Shown here one piece after another: positions 8,480 to 16,493 of a stretch of 64,000 nt of DNA; the stretch's first letter is position 1; each line of letters starts with the position of its first letter. The stretch covers positions 1 through 64,000 of the forward strand of contig DASXRQ010000115.1 of the NCBI GenBank assembly GCA_036506495.1, in the 5' to 3' direction. The DNA comes from DASXRC01 sp036506495 (GTDB lineage: Bacteria > Actinomycetota > Actinomycetes > Mycobacteriales > Micromonosporaceae). The notes beneath the pieces are model-generated. The model saw only the letters and a program-made list of their open reading frames with translations, searched no databases and was not told the origin of the DNA. The position numbers were made by a program, and so were the translations under genes.

Positions 8480-9133
8480 CTAGAGCGTGTCTCCCGGATC
8501 TTTGGGGCTGGCGCTACGGTCTCGAAGGAGGGAGTGCGCGAGCAGATCGGTCAGCGTGTGAGCCCATTGGCGATGACTCCATCTATGCCCGGCAGTCATG
8601 GACTGGTAGAGCGCGGGTGACGACAGCCCGAGAAAGAGATCGGTCGCGCGATCGACCGACAGTCCGGACCGCAGGGCGCCGGACTTCTTCATGTGCTCGA
8701 CGTAGCTTCGGTGCAGTTCTCGCCTCAGGGCTTCCTTCTGTGCCCAAAGTGCCCGCACGTCGGTGTCGTCGATTGTGTCCATCGTCGCGGCGAGCGGCGC
8801 CAGACGCGCCGCAACGGTAAGGACGCCGGCCACCATTGTCGCCAGACTCCGGCCCGGATCGGTTTCCTTGACCGCGCGCCGGAACCAGTCCGAGTCGCGG
8901 GGACGCACCCTGTCCGGGCCGAGGACGGCGGCCGCGTAAACCTGCTCCAATAGGGCCGCCTTGGTACGGAAGGCGAGGTATACCGTCTGCACAGCGACGT
9001 CGGCCGCCTTCGCTACCTCAGGCATGGTGGTGGACAGATAGCCCTGGTCGGCGAACAGCTCGTAGGCGGCGGCGAGGATCCGCTTCCGGGTGGCCGCCGC
9101 ACGCTGCTTGCGGGACTGCTTGACATCGGTCAT
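8480..9133 (-). CDS. TetR family transcriptional regulator
   Basis: 217 residues from ATG 9133. The N-terminal helix-turn-helix is clear: RKQRAAATRKRILAAAYELF, ADQGYLSTTMPEVAKAADVA, VQTVYLAFRTKAALLEQVY. The remaining 150 residues form the helical ligand/dimerisation domain typical of TetR repressors, with no ligand clue. A 21-base inverted repeat sits 29 bases upstream of its start and 37 bases before the divergent gene at 9220. This suggests autoregulation and control of that gene. Confidence 0.9.
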   Translation of the reverse strand: MTDVKQSRKQRAAATRKRILAAAYELFADQGYLSTTMPEVAKAADVAVQTVYLAFRTKAALLEQVYAAAVLGPDRVRPRDSDWFRRAVKETDPGRSLATMVAGVLTVAARLAPLAATMDTIDDTDVRALWAQKEALRRELHRSYVEHMKKSGALRSGLSVDRATDLFLGLSSPALYQSMTAGHRWSHRQWAHTLTDLLAHSLLRDRSASPKDPGDTL

Positions 9134-9161
9134 GACATCGGTGAGGCTATCATGAGTTGTT

Positions 9162-9182
9162 CACTAGTGAGACTCGCTAGTG
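9162..9182. promoter_or_regulatory. Palindromic operator between the TetR gene and the divergent gene
   Basis: CACTAGTGAG (9162-9171), a one-base centre and CTCGCTAGTG (9173-9182) form an inverted repeat with one mismatch. The length and placement between two divergent genes are those of a TetR-family operator. TetR repressors generally bind such sites as dimers; binding here is inferred. Confidence 0.7.
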
Positions 9183-9219
9183 GGCGCCACCACCAAGGCG
9201 ATAGATTGCGGAGGTCGAG

Positions 9220-9555
9220 ATGTTTGTGGAGACCGTGTCCGCCCCGCGGGTGGAGTGGCAGACGTGGACAGACCGGCTCCGTCTGTTCGCGGACCCGCCG
9301 CCGGCCCTCGTGAGTAGCATCGCGTGGTCAGCAGATGGTTCGACTATCATCAACGTCAACGTATGGGAGAGCGCCTCCGCCGTCGCGGACTTCTACCTTG
9401 ATCGAGTCGAGCCGGTCATCGAAGCCCACGGCCAACCGGCGTACAAGCCGGTACGGCATGGTGAACCCGTCGCGGTGTACGTCCGCTCCCACCAAGTACC
9501 AGCTGTGTTCGAAGCAACGAGTGCGGCAGGTGGAGGAGCGGCTAGCCGCTGGTGA
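9220..9555 (+). CDS. Small dimeric alpha/beta-barrel-like protein, C-terminus altered by recombination
   Basis: Starts at ATG 9220 with CGGAGG upstream. Residues 1-90 (MFVETVSAPRVEWQTWTDRL, SSIAWSADGSTIINVNVWES, ADFYLDRVEPVIEAHG) have the alternating strand/helix pattern of antibiotic-biosynthesis-monooxygenase-like ferredoxin folds. After about residue 90 (AVYVRS) the sequence becomes low-complexity and is encoded by DNA that in another frame is an integrase gene, so the original end has been replaced. It is divergent from the TetR gene and probably under its control. Its function is unknown. Confidence 0.6.
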   Translation: MFVETVSAPRVEWQTWTDRLRLFADPPPALVSSIAWSADGSTIINVNVWESASAVADFYLDRVEPVIEAHGQPAYKPVRHGEPVAVYVRSHQVPAVFEATSAAGGGAASRW

Positions 9556-9862
9556 AATGTGGCAGGACCACGGGCTCGTGTTCGCCACCACCATCGGCAC
9601 TCCGTTGGAGCCACGCAACGTCAATCGGCGGTTTGAGGAGCTGCGGAAGGCGGCCGGCCTGGAGTGGCTGCATCTGCATGACCTACGGCATGCCTTCGCG
9701 ACGTTCCTTCTCGACCAGGGCGAGGATCTGCGGACGGTGATGGAGCTACTTGGTCATTCGACCATCCGGCTCACCGCGGACACCTACGGGCACGTGCTGC
9801 CGGCTCGGGCTCGGCAAGCGGCCACGGCTATCGATCGCGTGCTCGGGGAGGAGCCGGCGTGA
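9491..9862 (+). pseudogene. C-terminal half of a tyrosine integrase
   Basis: Only the end of the catalytic domain remains: RVRQVEERLAAGEMWQDHGL, TPLEPRNVNRRFEELRKAAG, LHLHDLRHAFATFLLDQGED, VMELLGHSTIRLTADTYGHV. The His-x-x-Arg, Gly-His and nucleophilic Tyr motifs are intact, but the arm- and core-binding domains and the first catalytic Arg are missing. The upstream end is fused at about 9490-9510 to the gene at 9220. The stop is 55 bases from the 3' end of the intact tRNA-Ala(TGC), the usual position of an integrase beside its att site. Confidence 0.8.
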
Positions 9863-9919
9863 GGCTTGGCTGTACGGATGGCTGTACTCGCGTCCTAGGT
9901 CAACAGACGTTTGTGCTGG

Positions 9920-9992
9920 TGGAGCCGAGGGGACTCGAACCCCTAACCCCCGCCTTGCAAAGGCGGTGCTCTGCCAGTTGAGCTACGGCCCC
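9920..9992 (-). tRNA. tRNA-Ala (anticodon TGC)
   Basis: 73 bases read on the minus strand with a 7-bp acceptor stem (GGGGCCG/CGGCTCC), D-arm, anticodon arm GCCTT-TGC-AAGGC, T-loop TTCGAGT and discriminator A. CCA is encoded at 9919-9917. The tRNA-Ile/tRNA-Ala pair downstream of gyrA is a standard actinobacterial arrangement. Its 3' end appears to have served as an integration site. Confidence 0.95.
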
Positions 9993-10038
9993 GCGGACGG
10001 GCGGTGCCGCCGGGGTGCTGGCGTCGGACGAACGGCGT

Positions 10039-10167
10039 CTACCGCAGATCCGGTGCAGTGGTCGCCTCGTGCCACAGCGCCCGCTCGTCGTTTGCGCTCT
10101 TCATCTTTCGTGCGAGCAACGCGGCGGTGCCGATGACCCCCGCGACGATCAGGAGCTTCTTCCACAT
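10039..10167 (-). CDS. DLW-39-like small membrane-anchored protein
   Basis: A 42-residue protein, MWKKLLIVAGVIGTAALLAR then KMKSANDERALWHEATTAPD and LR. ATG 10167 has GGAGGG 10 bases upstream. Residues 4-20 form a single N-terminal membrane helix, followed by a charged tail with an ALW motif near where the actinobacterial DLW-39 proteins carry DLW. Those short proteins are known to lie near gyrA and tRNA-Ala in this phylum; their function is unknown. It is enclosed by the two tRNA genes on the same strand. Confidence 0.75.
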   Translation of the reverse strand: MWKKLLIVAGVIGTAALLARKMKSANDERALWHEATTAPDLR

Positions 10168-10214
10168 GGAGCGGCTTCCCTCCGTAGGCGGCCTGGCGAG
10201 GCTGGGCACGGGAG

Positions 10215-10288
10215 TGGGGCTAGCTGGAATCGAACCAGCGACTTCAGAGTTATCAGCTCTGCGCTCTAACCGACTGAGCTATAGCCCC
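10215..10288 (-). tRNA. tRNA-Ile (anticodon GAT)
   Basis: 74 bases on the minus strand: acceptor GGGGCTA/TAGCCCC, D-arm AGCTCAGTCGGTTAGAGCG, anticodon arm CAGAGCTGATAACTCTG with GAT, T-arm GCTGGTTCGATTCCAGC, discriminator A. CCA is not encoded. It lies between the DUF3566 gene and the DLW-39-like gene. Confidence 0.95.
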
Positions 10289-10393
10289 CCGCGCGCGACG
10301 AGCAAGGCTACCGTACGCGGCCGGGCCATCCCAACTCGGGTACGCGTGGACCGTACCCCTTGAGCAGGGTGCCCACCAGCGGTTTCAGGCGGC

Positions 10394-11227
10394 TCAGTCG
10401 CGCTCGGAGAGCGTGACCTCGATGCCGCCGACTAGGTCGGCGCAGACGTTGTAGATGAACGCCGCGAGCGTCGCGAGCGCCGTGAAGAGCACGACGTTGA
10501 CCGCGCCGACAAGCGCCGCCGTGCCGATCACGCCCTTCGCGGTGATCTTGAAGGTGGCCGCCGACGCGCCCCCGGTGGCGCTCAGCATGTCGCCGAGCGA
10601 CTGGTTGACCGTGTCGAAGACGCCCATCGCGTCCAGCGCGAGGTACAGCACCGAGGTTGCGACGATCACCACGATGAACAACACGAGGGACACCGCGAAC
10701 GAGAACTTCATCACCGACCAAGGGTCGATGCGCTTCACGTTCAGACGGGCCCGGCGCGGTCCCCGCGAGGCCGCGGCGGACACCGTGCTGCGCGCGGCCC
10801 GGACGGCCTCCGTGACTCGCGCGGCACCGACGGCGGTGGCGCCGCGTACGCCCGCGCCGGCCGGCCCGCGGCCGGGCACGCGGCCCGGAGTCGGCCCGCC
10901 GGGCGGGTGCGTACCGGGCGCGGGCCCGATCGGGATCGCACCCACGATCGGCGTGGTAGCCGTGGCGACACCGCCACCCTTCGCCCTGCCGTCACCGGCG
11001 CCACGCGCGGCGCGTCTGTCCTTCTCGGCTGGCTCAGCGGGCGGTTCGTCCGGCGGTGGAAGCATGCCGGGGGCCCGGGTGAACTTCGGGGACCCAGGTT
11101 CGGCGGGGACTGTCGCGCGGCCGACGGCCGCTCGACCGGTCGCGGGTGTGCCGCCCTCGGCGGCGTCCTGCTCGACCGGGTTCGTCGAGGTCCCCGCAGC
11201 CCCCGACGTCGCCTGTGTCTCCGTCAT
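10394..11227 (-). CDS. DUF3566 domain membrane protein
   Basis: 277 residues. The first 165 are disordered and rich in Pro, Gly and Ala. The C-terminal 110 residues hold the DUF3566 domain with two hydrophobic helices (VMKFSFAVSLVLFIVVIVAT and AALVGAVNVVLFTALATLAA) and the motif RIDPWSVMK before the first helix. Proteins of this family follow gyrA in nearly all actinobacteria and are inner-membrane proteins of unknown role. Start ATG 11227; it follows gyrA by 3 bases, so translation is probably coupled. Confidence 0.9.
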   Translation of the reverse strand: MTETQATSGAAGTSTNPVEQDAAEGGTPATGRAAVGRATVPAEPGSPKFTRAPGMLPPPDEPPAEPAEKDRRAARGAGDGRAKGGGVATATTPIVGAIPIGPAPGTHPPGGPTPGRVPGRGPAGAGVRGATAVGAARVTEAVRAARSTVSAAASRGPRRARLNVKRIDPWSVMKFSFAVSLVLFIVVIVATSVLYLALDAMGVFDTVNQSLGDMLSATGGASAATFKITAKGVIGTAALVGAVNVVLFTALATLAAFIYNVCADLVGGIEVTLSERD

Positions 11228-11230
11228 TAA

Positions 11231-13762
11231 CTAGTCCTGTTCGTCAGGCTCGTCGGCGTTGCGAGCAATGGCCACGAGGGTCACACCCTCTGGGAGGTCC
11301 ATGAGCTTGACCCCCATTGTGTTCCGATCGCGCGTGCGGCGTACAGGCTTCACCGGAGTACGGATAACTCCCCCATTGCTGGTGATGGCAAACAACTCAT
11401 CATCCGGGCTGATCACCACCGCGCCGACGAGGCCGCCGCGGCGTTCGGTGATCTTAGCTGTCAGCACGCCCTTCCCGCCCCGGCCCTGGACCGGATACTC
11501 CTCGATCGGGGTCCGCTTGGCGTACCCCCCATTGGTGGCGACGAGGACATCCATGCCGCTTCGGACGACCTCCATCGCGAGCAGTTCGTCGCCGTCGCCG
11601 AACCGCATCCCGATCACGCCGGACGTGGCCCGCCCCATCGGCCGCAGAGCCTCGTCGGTGGCGTTGAAGCGGATCGCCTGGGCGCGCTTCGACACGAGCA
11701 GCAGGTCGTCGCTCGAGCCGATCAGCGCTGCGCCCACCAGCTCGTCCTCGTCGCGCAGGTTGATCGCGATGATCCCGCCGCTGCGCGGTGAGTCGAACTC
11801 CTCCAGCCGGGTCTTCTTGACCAGGCCGTTCTTGGTGGCGAGCACGAGGTAAGGGGCCACTTGGTAGTTCGGGATCTCGATCACCTGTGCGATGCGCTCG
11901 TCCGGCTGGAACGCGAGCAGGTTCGCGACGTGCTGGCCACGGGCGACGCGGCTGGCCTCTGGCAGCTCGTACGCCTTGGCCCGGTACACCCTGCCCTTGT
12001 TCGTGAAGAACAAGATCCAGTCATGGGTGGAGCAGACGAAGAAGTGGCTGACGATGTCGTCCTGCCGCAGGCCTGCGCCGCTGACTCCCTTCCCGCCCCG
12101 ACGCTGCGACCGGTAGAGGTCCACCTTGGTCCGTTTCGCGTATCCCGTGCGGGTGATCGTGACGACGACGTCCTCGCGCTGGATGAGGTCCTCGACGGAC
12201 ACCTCGCCGTCGAAGGGAATGATGCGCGTACGCCGATCATCGCCCCATCGGTTGGCGATCTCGGTCAGCTCGTCGGAGATGATCCGGCGTTGCCGGGCCG
12301 GCTTGGCCAGGATGTCCTTGAGGTCGGCGATGTCGACCTCGATCTTGGCGAGCTCGTCGATGATCTTCTGGCGCTCCAGCGCGGCGAGCCGGCGAAGCTG
12401 CATGTCGAGGATGGCGGTCGCCTGGATCTCGTCGATGTCCAGCAACCGGATCAGCCCGGCCCGGGCCTCCTCGACCGTTGGCGAGCGCCGGATCAGCGCG
12501 ATGACCTCATCGAGGGCGTCGAGCGCCTTGACCAGGCCGCGCAGGACGTGCGCCCGCTCCTCGGCCTTGCGCAGGCGGTACGCCGCCCGGCGGACGATCA
12601 CGTCGAGCTGGTGCGCGACGTAGAACCGCAGGAACTGAGCCAGATTCAACGTGCGCGGAACCCCGTCGACGAGCGCGAGCATGTTCGCGCCGAACGTCTC
12701 CTGCAGCTGCGTGTGCTTGTAGAGGTTGTTCAGCACGACCTTGGCGACCGCGTCCCGCTTTAGCACGATGACCAGGCGCAGACCGGTACGCCCAGACGAC
12801 TCGTCGCGGATGTCCGCGATGCCCCCGAGCTTGCCCTCCTTGACGAGCTCCGCGATCCGCTCGGCGAGATTGTCCGGGTTCACCTGGTAGGGCAGCTCGG
12901 TGACGATGAGGCAGGACCGGCCCTTGCGGTCCTCCTCGACCTCGACCACCGCCCGCATGCGGATCGACCCGCGACCGGTTCGATACGCGTCCTGGATGGC
13001 CGCGGTGCCGACGATCAGGCCGTGTGTCGGGAAGTCCGGCCCCTTGACGAGCTTGACGGCCTCGTCCAGGGTCGTCGCCTCGTCCGCGTCGGGATTGTCC
13101 AGGCACCACCGCACGGCCGTCGCGATCTCCCGCAGGTTGTGCGGCGGGATCTTCGTGGCCATGCCGACCGCGATGCCCTCGGAGCCGTTGACGAGCAGGT
13201 TCGGGAACCGCGACGGGAGGATCGTTGGCTCCTGAGCCCGGCCGTCATAGTTCGGCACCAGATCGACGGTGTCCTCGTCGATGTCCCGCAGCATCTCCAT
13301 GGCGAGCGGGTCGAGCCGGCACTCGGTGTAGCGCATGGCGGCGGCTGGATCATTGCCGGGCGAACCGAAGTTGCCGTTGCCGTCGACGAGGGGGTAGCGG
13401 AGGGACCAGTTCTGGGCCATCCGGACGAGCGTGTCGTAGATGGCGGAGTCGCCGTGCGGGTGGAACTGACCCATGACGTCACCGACGACACGGGAGCACT
13501 TCACATAGCCACGGTCCGGCCGGTAGCCGGAGTCGAACATGGCGTACAAGATCTTGCGGTGCACCGGCTTGAGGCCGTCCCGCACGTCCGGCAGCGCGCG
13601 GCCGACGATCACGCTCATCGCGTAGTCGAGGTACGAACGCTGCATCTCGACCTCGAGGCCCACGGGTTCGACCCGGCTGCGCAGGCCAGCCTCGACCGAG
13701 GTCTCGAAGGAGTCGTCGGACTCGATTGGCTCGTCGCCCGCAGGTTCGTTCGTATCCGTCAC
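11231..13762 (-). CDS. gyrA: DNA gyrase subunit A
   Basis: About 843 residues. GyrA breaks and rejoins DNA in the A2B2 gyrase that introduces negative supercoils. Visible: MQRSYLDYAMSVIVGRALPD at the start of the core, the quinolone-region motif HPHGDSAIYD (about 101-110) with Ser and Asp at the usual sensitive positions, the active Tyr in MRYTECRL (about 145), and the GyrA box QRRGGKG opening the C-terminal pinwheel. GTG 13762 fits the AGGG six bases upstream better than TTG 13768. It lies 105 bases after gyrB and is followed at 3 bases by the DUF3566 gene. Confidence 0.97.
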   Translation of the reverse strand: MTDTNEPAGDEPIESDDSFETSVEAGLRSRVEPVGLEVEMQRSYLDYAMSVIVGRALPDVRDGLKPVHRKILYAMFDSGYRPDRGYVKCSRVVGDVMGQFHPHGDSAIYDTLVRMAQNWSLRYPLVDGNGNFGSPGNDPAAAMRYTECRLDPLAMEMLRDIDEDTVDLVPNYDGRAQEPTILPSRFPNLLVNGSEGIAVGMATKIPPHNLREIATAVRWCLDNPDADEATTLDEAVKLVKGPDFPTHGLIVGTAAIQDAYRTGRGSIRMRAVVEVEEDRKGRSCLIVTELPYQVNPDNLAERIAELVKEGKLGGIADIRDESSGRTGLRLVIVLKRDAVAKVVLNNLYKHTQLQETFGANMLALVDGVPRTLNLAQFLRFYVAHQLDVIVRRAAYRLRKAEERAHVLRGLVKALDALDEVIALIRRSPTVEEARAGLIRLLDIDEIQATAILDMQLRRLAALERQKIIDELAKIEVDIADLKDILAKPARQRRIISDELTEIANRWGDDRRTRIIPFDGEVSVEDLIQREDVVVTITRTGYAKRTKVDLYRSQRRGGKGVSGAGLRQDDIVSHFFVCSTHDWILFFTNKGRVYRAKAYELPEASRVARGQHVANLLAFQPDERIAQVIEIPNYQVAPYLVLATKNGLVKKTRLEEFDSPRSGGIIAINLRDEDELVGAALIGSSDDLLLVSKRAQAIRFNATDEALRPMGRATSGVIGMRFGDGDELLAMEVVRSGMDVLVATNGGYAKRTPIEEYPVQGRGGKGVLTAKITERRGGLVGAVVISPDDELFAITSNGGVIRTPVKPVRRTRDRNTMGVKLMDLPEGVTLVAIARNADEPDEQD

Positions 13763-13867
13763 AGTCAACCCTCATCAGCGTTCGGTCCGGTCACATGCAC
13801 GACCGGAACCCTTACCGGACAACCCAAAGACCCACCCGACCGGCAACCGGCCGGGCGCACCGACAAC

Positions 13868-15811
13868 CTAGATGTCCAGGAACCGCACGTCCTTCGCATT
13901 GCGCTGGATGAACGACCGTCGCGCCTCGACGTCCTCACCCATCAGCACGCTGAACAGCTCGTCCGCGGTTGCCGCGTCGTCGAGCGTCACCTGCAGCAGG
14001 GTGCGCGTCGCCGGGTTCATCGTGGTCTCCCACAGCTCGGGGTAGTTCATCTCGCCCAGACCCTTGAACCGCTGGACGTCATCCGGCTTCGCGTTCGGCT
14101 TGCGCTCCTGGCGCAGGGCGATCAGCCCGTCGCGCTCCCGATCGGAGTAGGCGTACTGCGCGTCGTCGCCCTTCTTGTTCCACTTGATCTTGTAGAGCGG
14201 GGGTGAAGCCAGGTAGACGTGGCCGAGCTCCACCAGCGGACGCATGAACCGGAACAAGAGCGTGAGCAGCAGGGTCTGGATGTGCTTCCCGTCGATGTCG
14301 GCGTCCGCCATCAGGATGATCTTGTGGTACCGCAGCTTGTCGATGTCGAACTCGTCGTGGATGCCGGTGCCGAGCGCGGTGATCAGCGCCTGCACCTCGT
14401 TGTTCTTGAGGATGCGGTCGATGCGGGCCTTCTCAACGTTGAGGATCTTGCCCCGGATGGGCAGGATCGCCTGCGTCCGAGGGTCGCGCCCCTGCTTGGC
14501 CGAGCCACCCGCGGAGTCGCCCTCGACGATGAACAGCTCGCTGACCCGCGGGTCGGTGGACTGACAGTCGGCCAGCTTGCCCGGCATCGACCCGGACTCC
14601 AGCAGCGACTTGCGGCGGGCCAGCCGACGCGCCTGCGCGGCCGCGATCCGGGCCCGGGCGGCGGCCGACGCCTTCGAGATGATCACCTTCGCCTCGGCCG
14701 GGTTCCGCTCGAGCCAGTCGGTGAGCCACTCATTGCAAACCTTCTGCACGAAGCTGCGGACGTCGGTGTTCCCGAGCTTGGTCTTGGTCTGGCCCTCGAA
14801 CTGGGGATTGGTCAGCTTGACCGAGATGATCGCGGCCAGCCCCTCCCGGATGTCCTCGCCGGACAGCTTGTCGTCGCCCTTAAGGATCTTCTTATCGCTG
14901 CCGTACTTGTTGATGACACCGGTGAGCGCCGCGCGGAACCCCTCCTCGTGGGTGCCACCCTCGTGTGTGTTGATGGTGTTCGCGAACGTATAGACCGACT
15001 CGCCGTACGACTCGTTCCACTGCATCGCGATCTCGACCGCCGTGCCCTCCCCGTCCGCGCCGAACTCGATCACCGACCGGTGGATCGGGCTCTTGGTCTG
15101 GTTGAGGTGGCGTACGAAGTCCGCGATGCCGCCCTTGTAGAGGTAGGTCACCTCGCGCGGCTTGCCGGACTCGTCGGTCTCCCGCTCATCACGCAGGTGG
15201 ATGGTCAGACCGCGGTTGAGGAAGGCCATCTCCTGCAGCCGGCGGGAGATCGTTTCGAACGAGAACTCGGTGGTCTCGAAGACGGTCGGGTCCGGCCAGA
15301 ACGCGACCGACGAGCCCGTACGGCGGGTCGTCTCGCCCTTCTCCAGCGGCGTCGGCTTGGAGTGGTGGTACTGCTGCCGCCAGACGTACCCGTCCTTGTG
15401 GATCTCGATCTCCATCCGGTTGGACAGCGCGTTGACGACCGACACGCCGACGCCGTGCAGGCCGCCGGAGATCGCATACGCCTTGCCGTCGAACTTGCCG
15501 CCGGCGTGCAGCAGGGTGAGCGCCACCTCGACGCCCGGTTTGCGAAGCTTCGGATGCATGTCGACCGGGAAGCCCCGCCCGTTGTCCACAACCCGGACGC
15601 CGCCGCTCGCCATGAGGACGACGTCGATCGTGTCGGCATAGCCGGCGAGCGCCTCGTCGACGGCGTTGTTCACGACCTCCCAGACCAGGTGGTGCAGGCC
15701 GCGCTCGCCGGTGGTGCCGATGTACATGCCGGGACGCTTGCGGACCGCCTCGAGGCCCTCGAGAACGGTGATCGAGCCAGCGGTGTAATCCTGCCTCTTC
15801 TGTGCTGCCAC
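13868..15811 (-). CDS. gyrB: DNA gyrase subunit B
   Basis: 647 residues from GTG 15811. GyrB supplies the ATPase and part of the TOPRIM cleavage site of gyrase. Seen in order: GHKL ATPase motifs (NNAVDEALAG, DNGRGFPVD, GGLHGVGVSVVNALS), the transducer region with PQFEGQTKTKLGN, the TOPRIM motif EGDSAGGSAKQGRD, and the metal-binding LMADADIDGKHI. The end FIQRNAKDVRFLDI is the usual one. Ribosome-binding signals are weak (GAGG abuts the GTG). It probably heads an operon with gyrA and is preceded by 680 bases of non-coding DNA. Confidence 0.97.
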   Translation of the reverse strand: MAAQKRQDYTAGSITVLEGLEAVRKRPGMYIGTTGERGLHHLVWEVVNNAVDEALAGYADTIDVVLMASGGVRVVDNGRGFPVDMHPKLRKPGVEVALTLLHAGGKFDGKAYAISGGLHGVGVSVVNALSNRMEIEIHKDGYVWRQQYHHSKPTPLEKGETTRRTGSSVAFWPDPTVFETTEFSFETISRRLQEMAFLNRGLTIHLRDERETDESGKPREVTYLYKGGIADFVRHLNQTKSPIHRSVIEFGADGEGTAVEIAMQWNESYGESVYTFANTINTHEGGTHEEGFRAALTGVINKYGSDKKILKGDDKLSGEDIREGLAAIISVKLTNPQFEGQTKTKLGNTDVRSFVQKVCNEWLTDWLERNPAEAKVIISKASAAARARIAAAQARRLARRKSLLESGSMPGKLADCQSTDPRVSELFIVEGDSAGGSAKQGRDPRTQAILPIRGKILNVEKARIDRILKNNEVQALITALGTGIHDEFDIDKLRYHKIILMADADIDGKHIQTLLLTLLFRFMRPLVELGHVYLASPPLYKIKWNKKGDDAQYAYSDRERDGLIALRQERKPNAKPDDVQRFKGLGEMNYPELWETTMNPATRTLLQVTLDDAATADELFSVLMGEDVEARRSFIQRNAKDVRFLDI

Positions 15812-16493
15812 CCTCGGTCGCTTTCTCGCACCCGGTCGCGCGCGGCGCGAGGGGTACGGGGTTGGTGGGCGTCACCGGCGGCCGGCACGCAACCACACCC
15901 GGGGGACCGACACCGGGCGCCGCGCCGGAGCGCGCACCCTGGCACCGAACCGAGGCGGCCGGAGCGTGCCGACCACCGCGGACACCCGCGGGTCGTGATC
16001 GGCTGAACATCGCGCAGACCGGCATCGGGGACGGGGGCTGCCCCCCGTGAGGTCGCTCCGCGCGGTGTTCCTTTGTCTCGCCCAATCCTACTGTGCGCGG
16101 ACGACGAAACGGGTGCGCGGCACCCCCGATGAGGCACCTGAGTTGGTCACAGCGCCACGAAATGCTCGGGCCGCAACTCCCCACACACACGAGGGGGCGG
16201 ATGACCGACGAACGCGCCCCACATCCGGTCGCGTCGCCAGGCACCCCTCGGTGCGTCGATCTAGGGCGAATACTGGCAGATGAAGATCGACTGACCAGTA
16301 TTCGCCCTAGATCGACCGGGCCGGGCGTAGATAGACCGGGTTGGGGGCGATCGGCCGGGTCGGAGCGCGATCGGTGCGGATTGGCGGTTCGGGGGTCGCG
16401 AAGACGCCTTCCAGTGTCGTAACCTCCCGGCGCGAACCGAACTGGCGCCGGGCATGGCGGTGGACTGTCCCGGCCGAGAGAGGGTGACCCGCG
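15812..16493. other. Divergent intergenic region upstream of gyrB
   Basis: No supported gene. It should contain the leftward gyrB promoter and the rightward promoter of the gene at 16494. Apart from the palindromic element at 16255-16316, a short imperfect repeat of TAGATCGACCGGG follows at about 16308-16345. No convincing promoter boxes were picked out. Confidence 0.5.
16255..16316. repeat. 62-bp palindromic repeat element, copy 1
   Basis: Two perfect 22-base arms (16255-16276 and 16295-16316) enclose an 18-base loop. The left arm begins GTCGATCTAGGG and ends GAATACTGG; the right arm is its exact reverse complement. A second copy at 45807-45868 has the same arms with one change and a loop sharing its 3' half (AGATCGACTGA). 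Neither copy codes for protein or has a T-run. The element may be a dispersed family; its function is unknown. Confidence 0.9.

Noticed and set aside
14219..16006. 595-codon plus-strand open frame
   Set aside because: Antisense shadow of gyrB; Leu/Arg/Val-rich nonsense.
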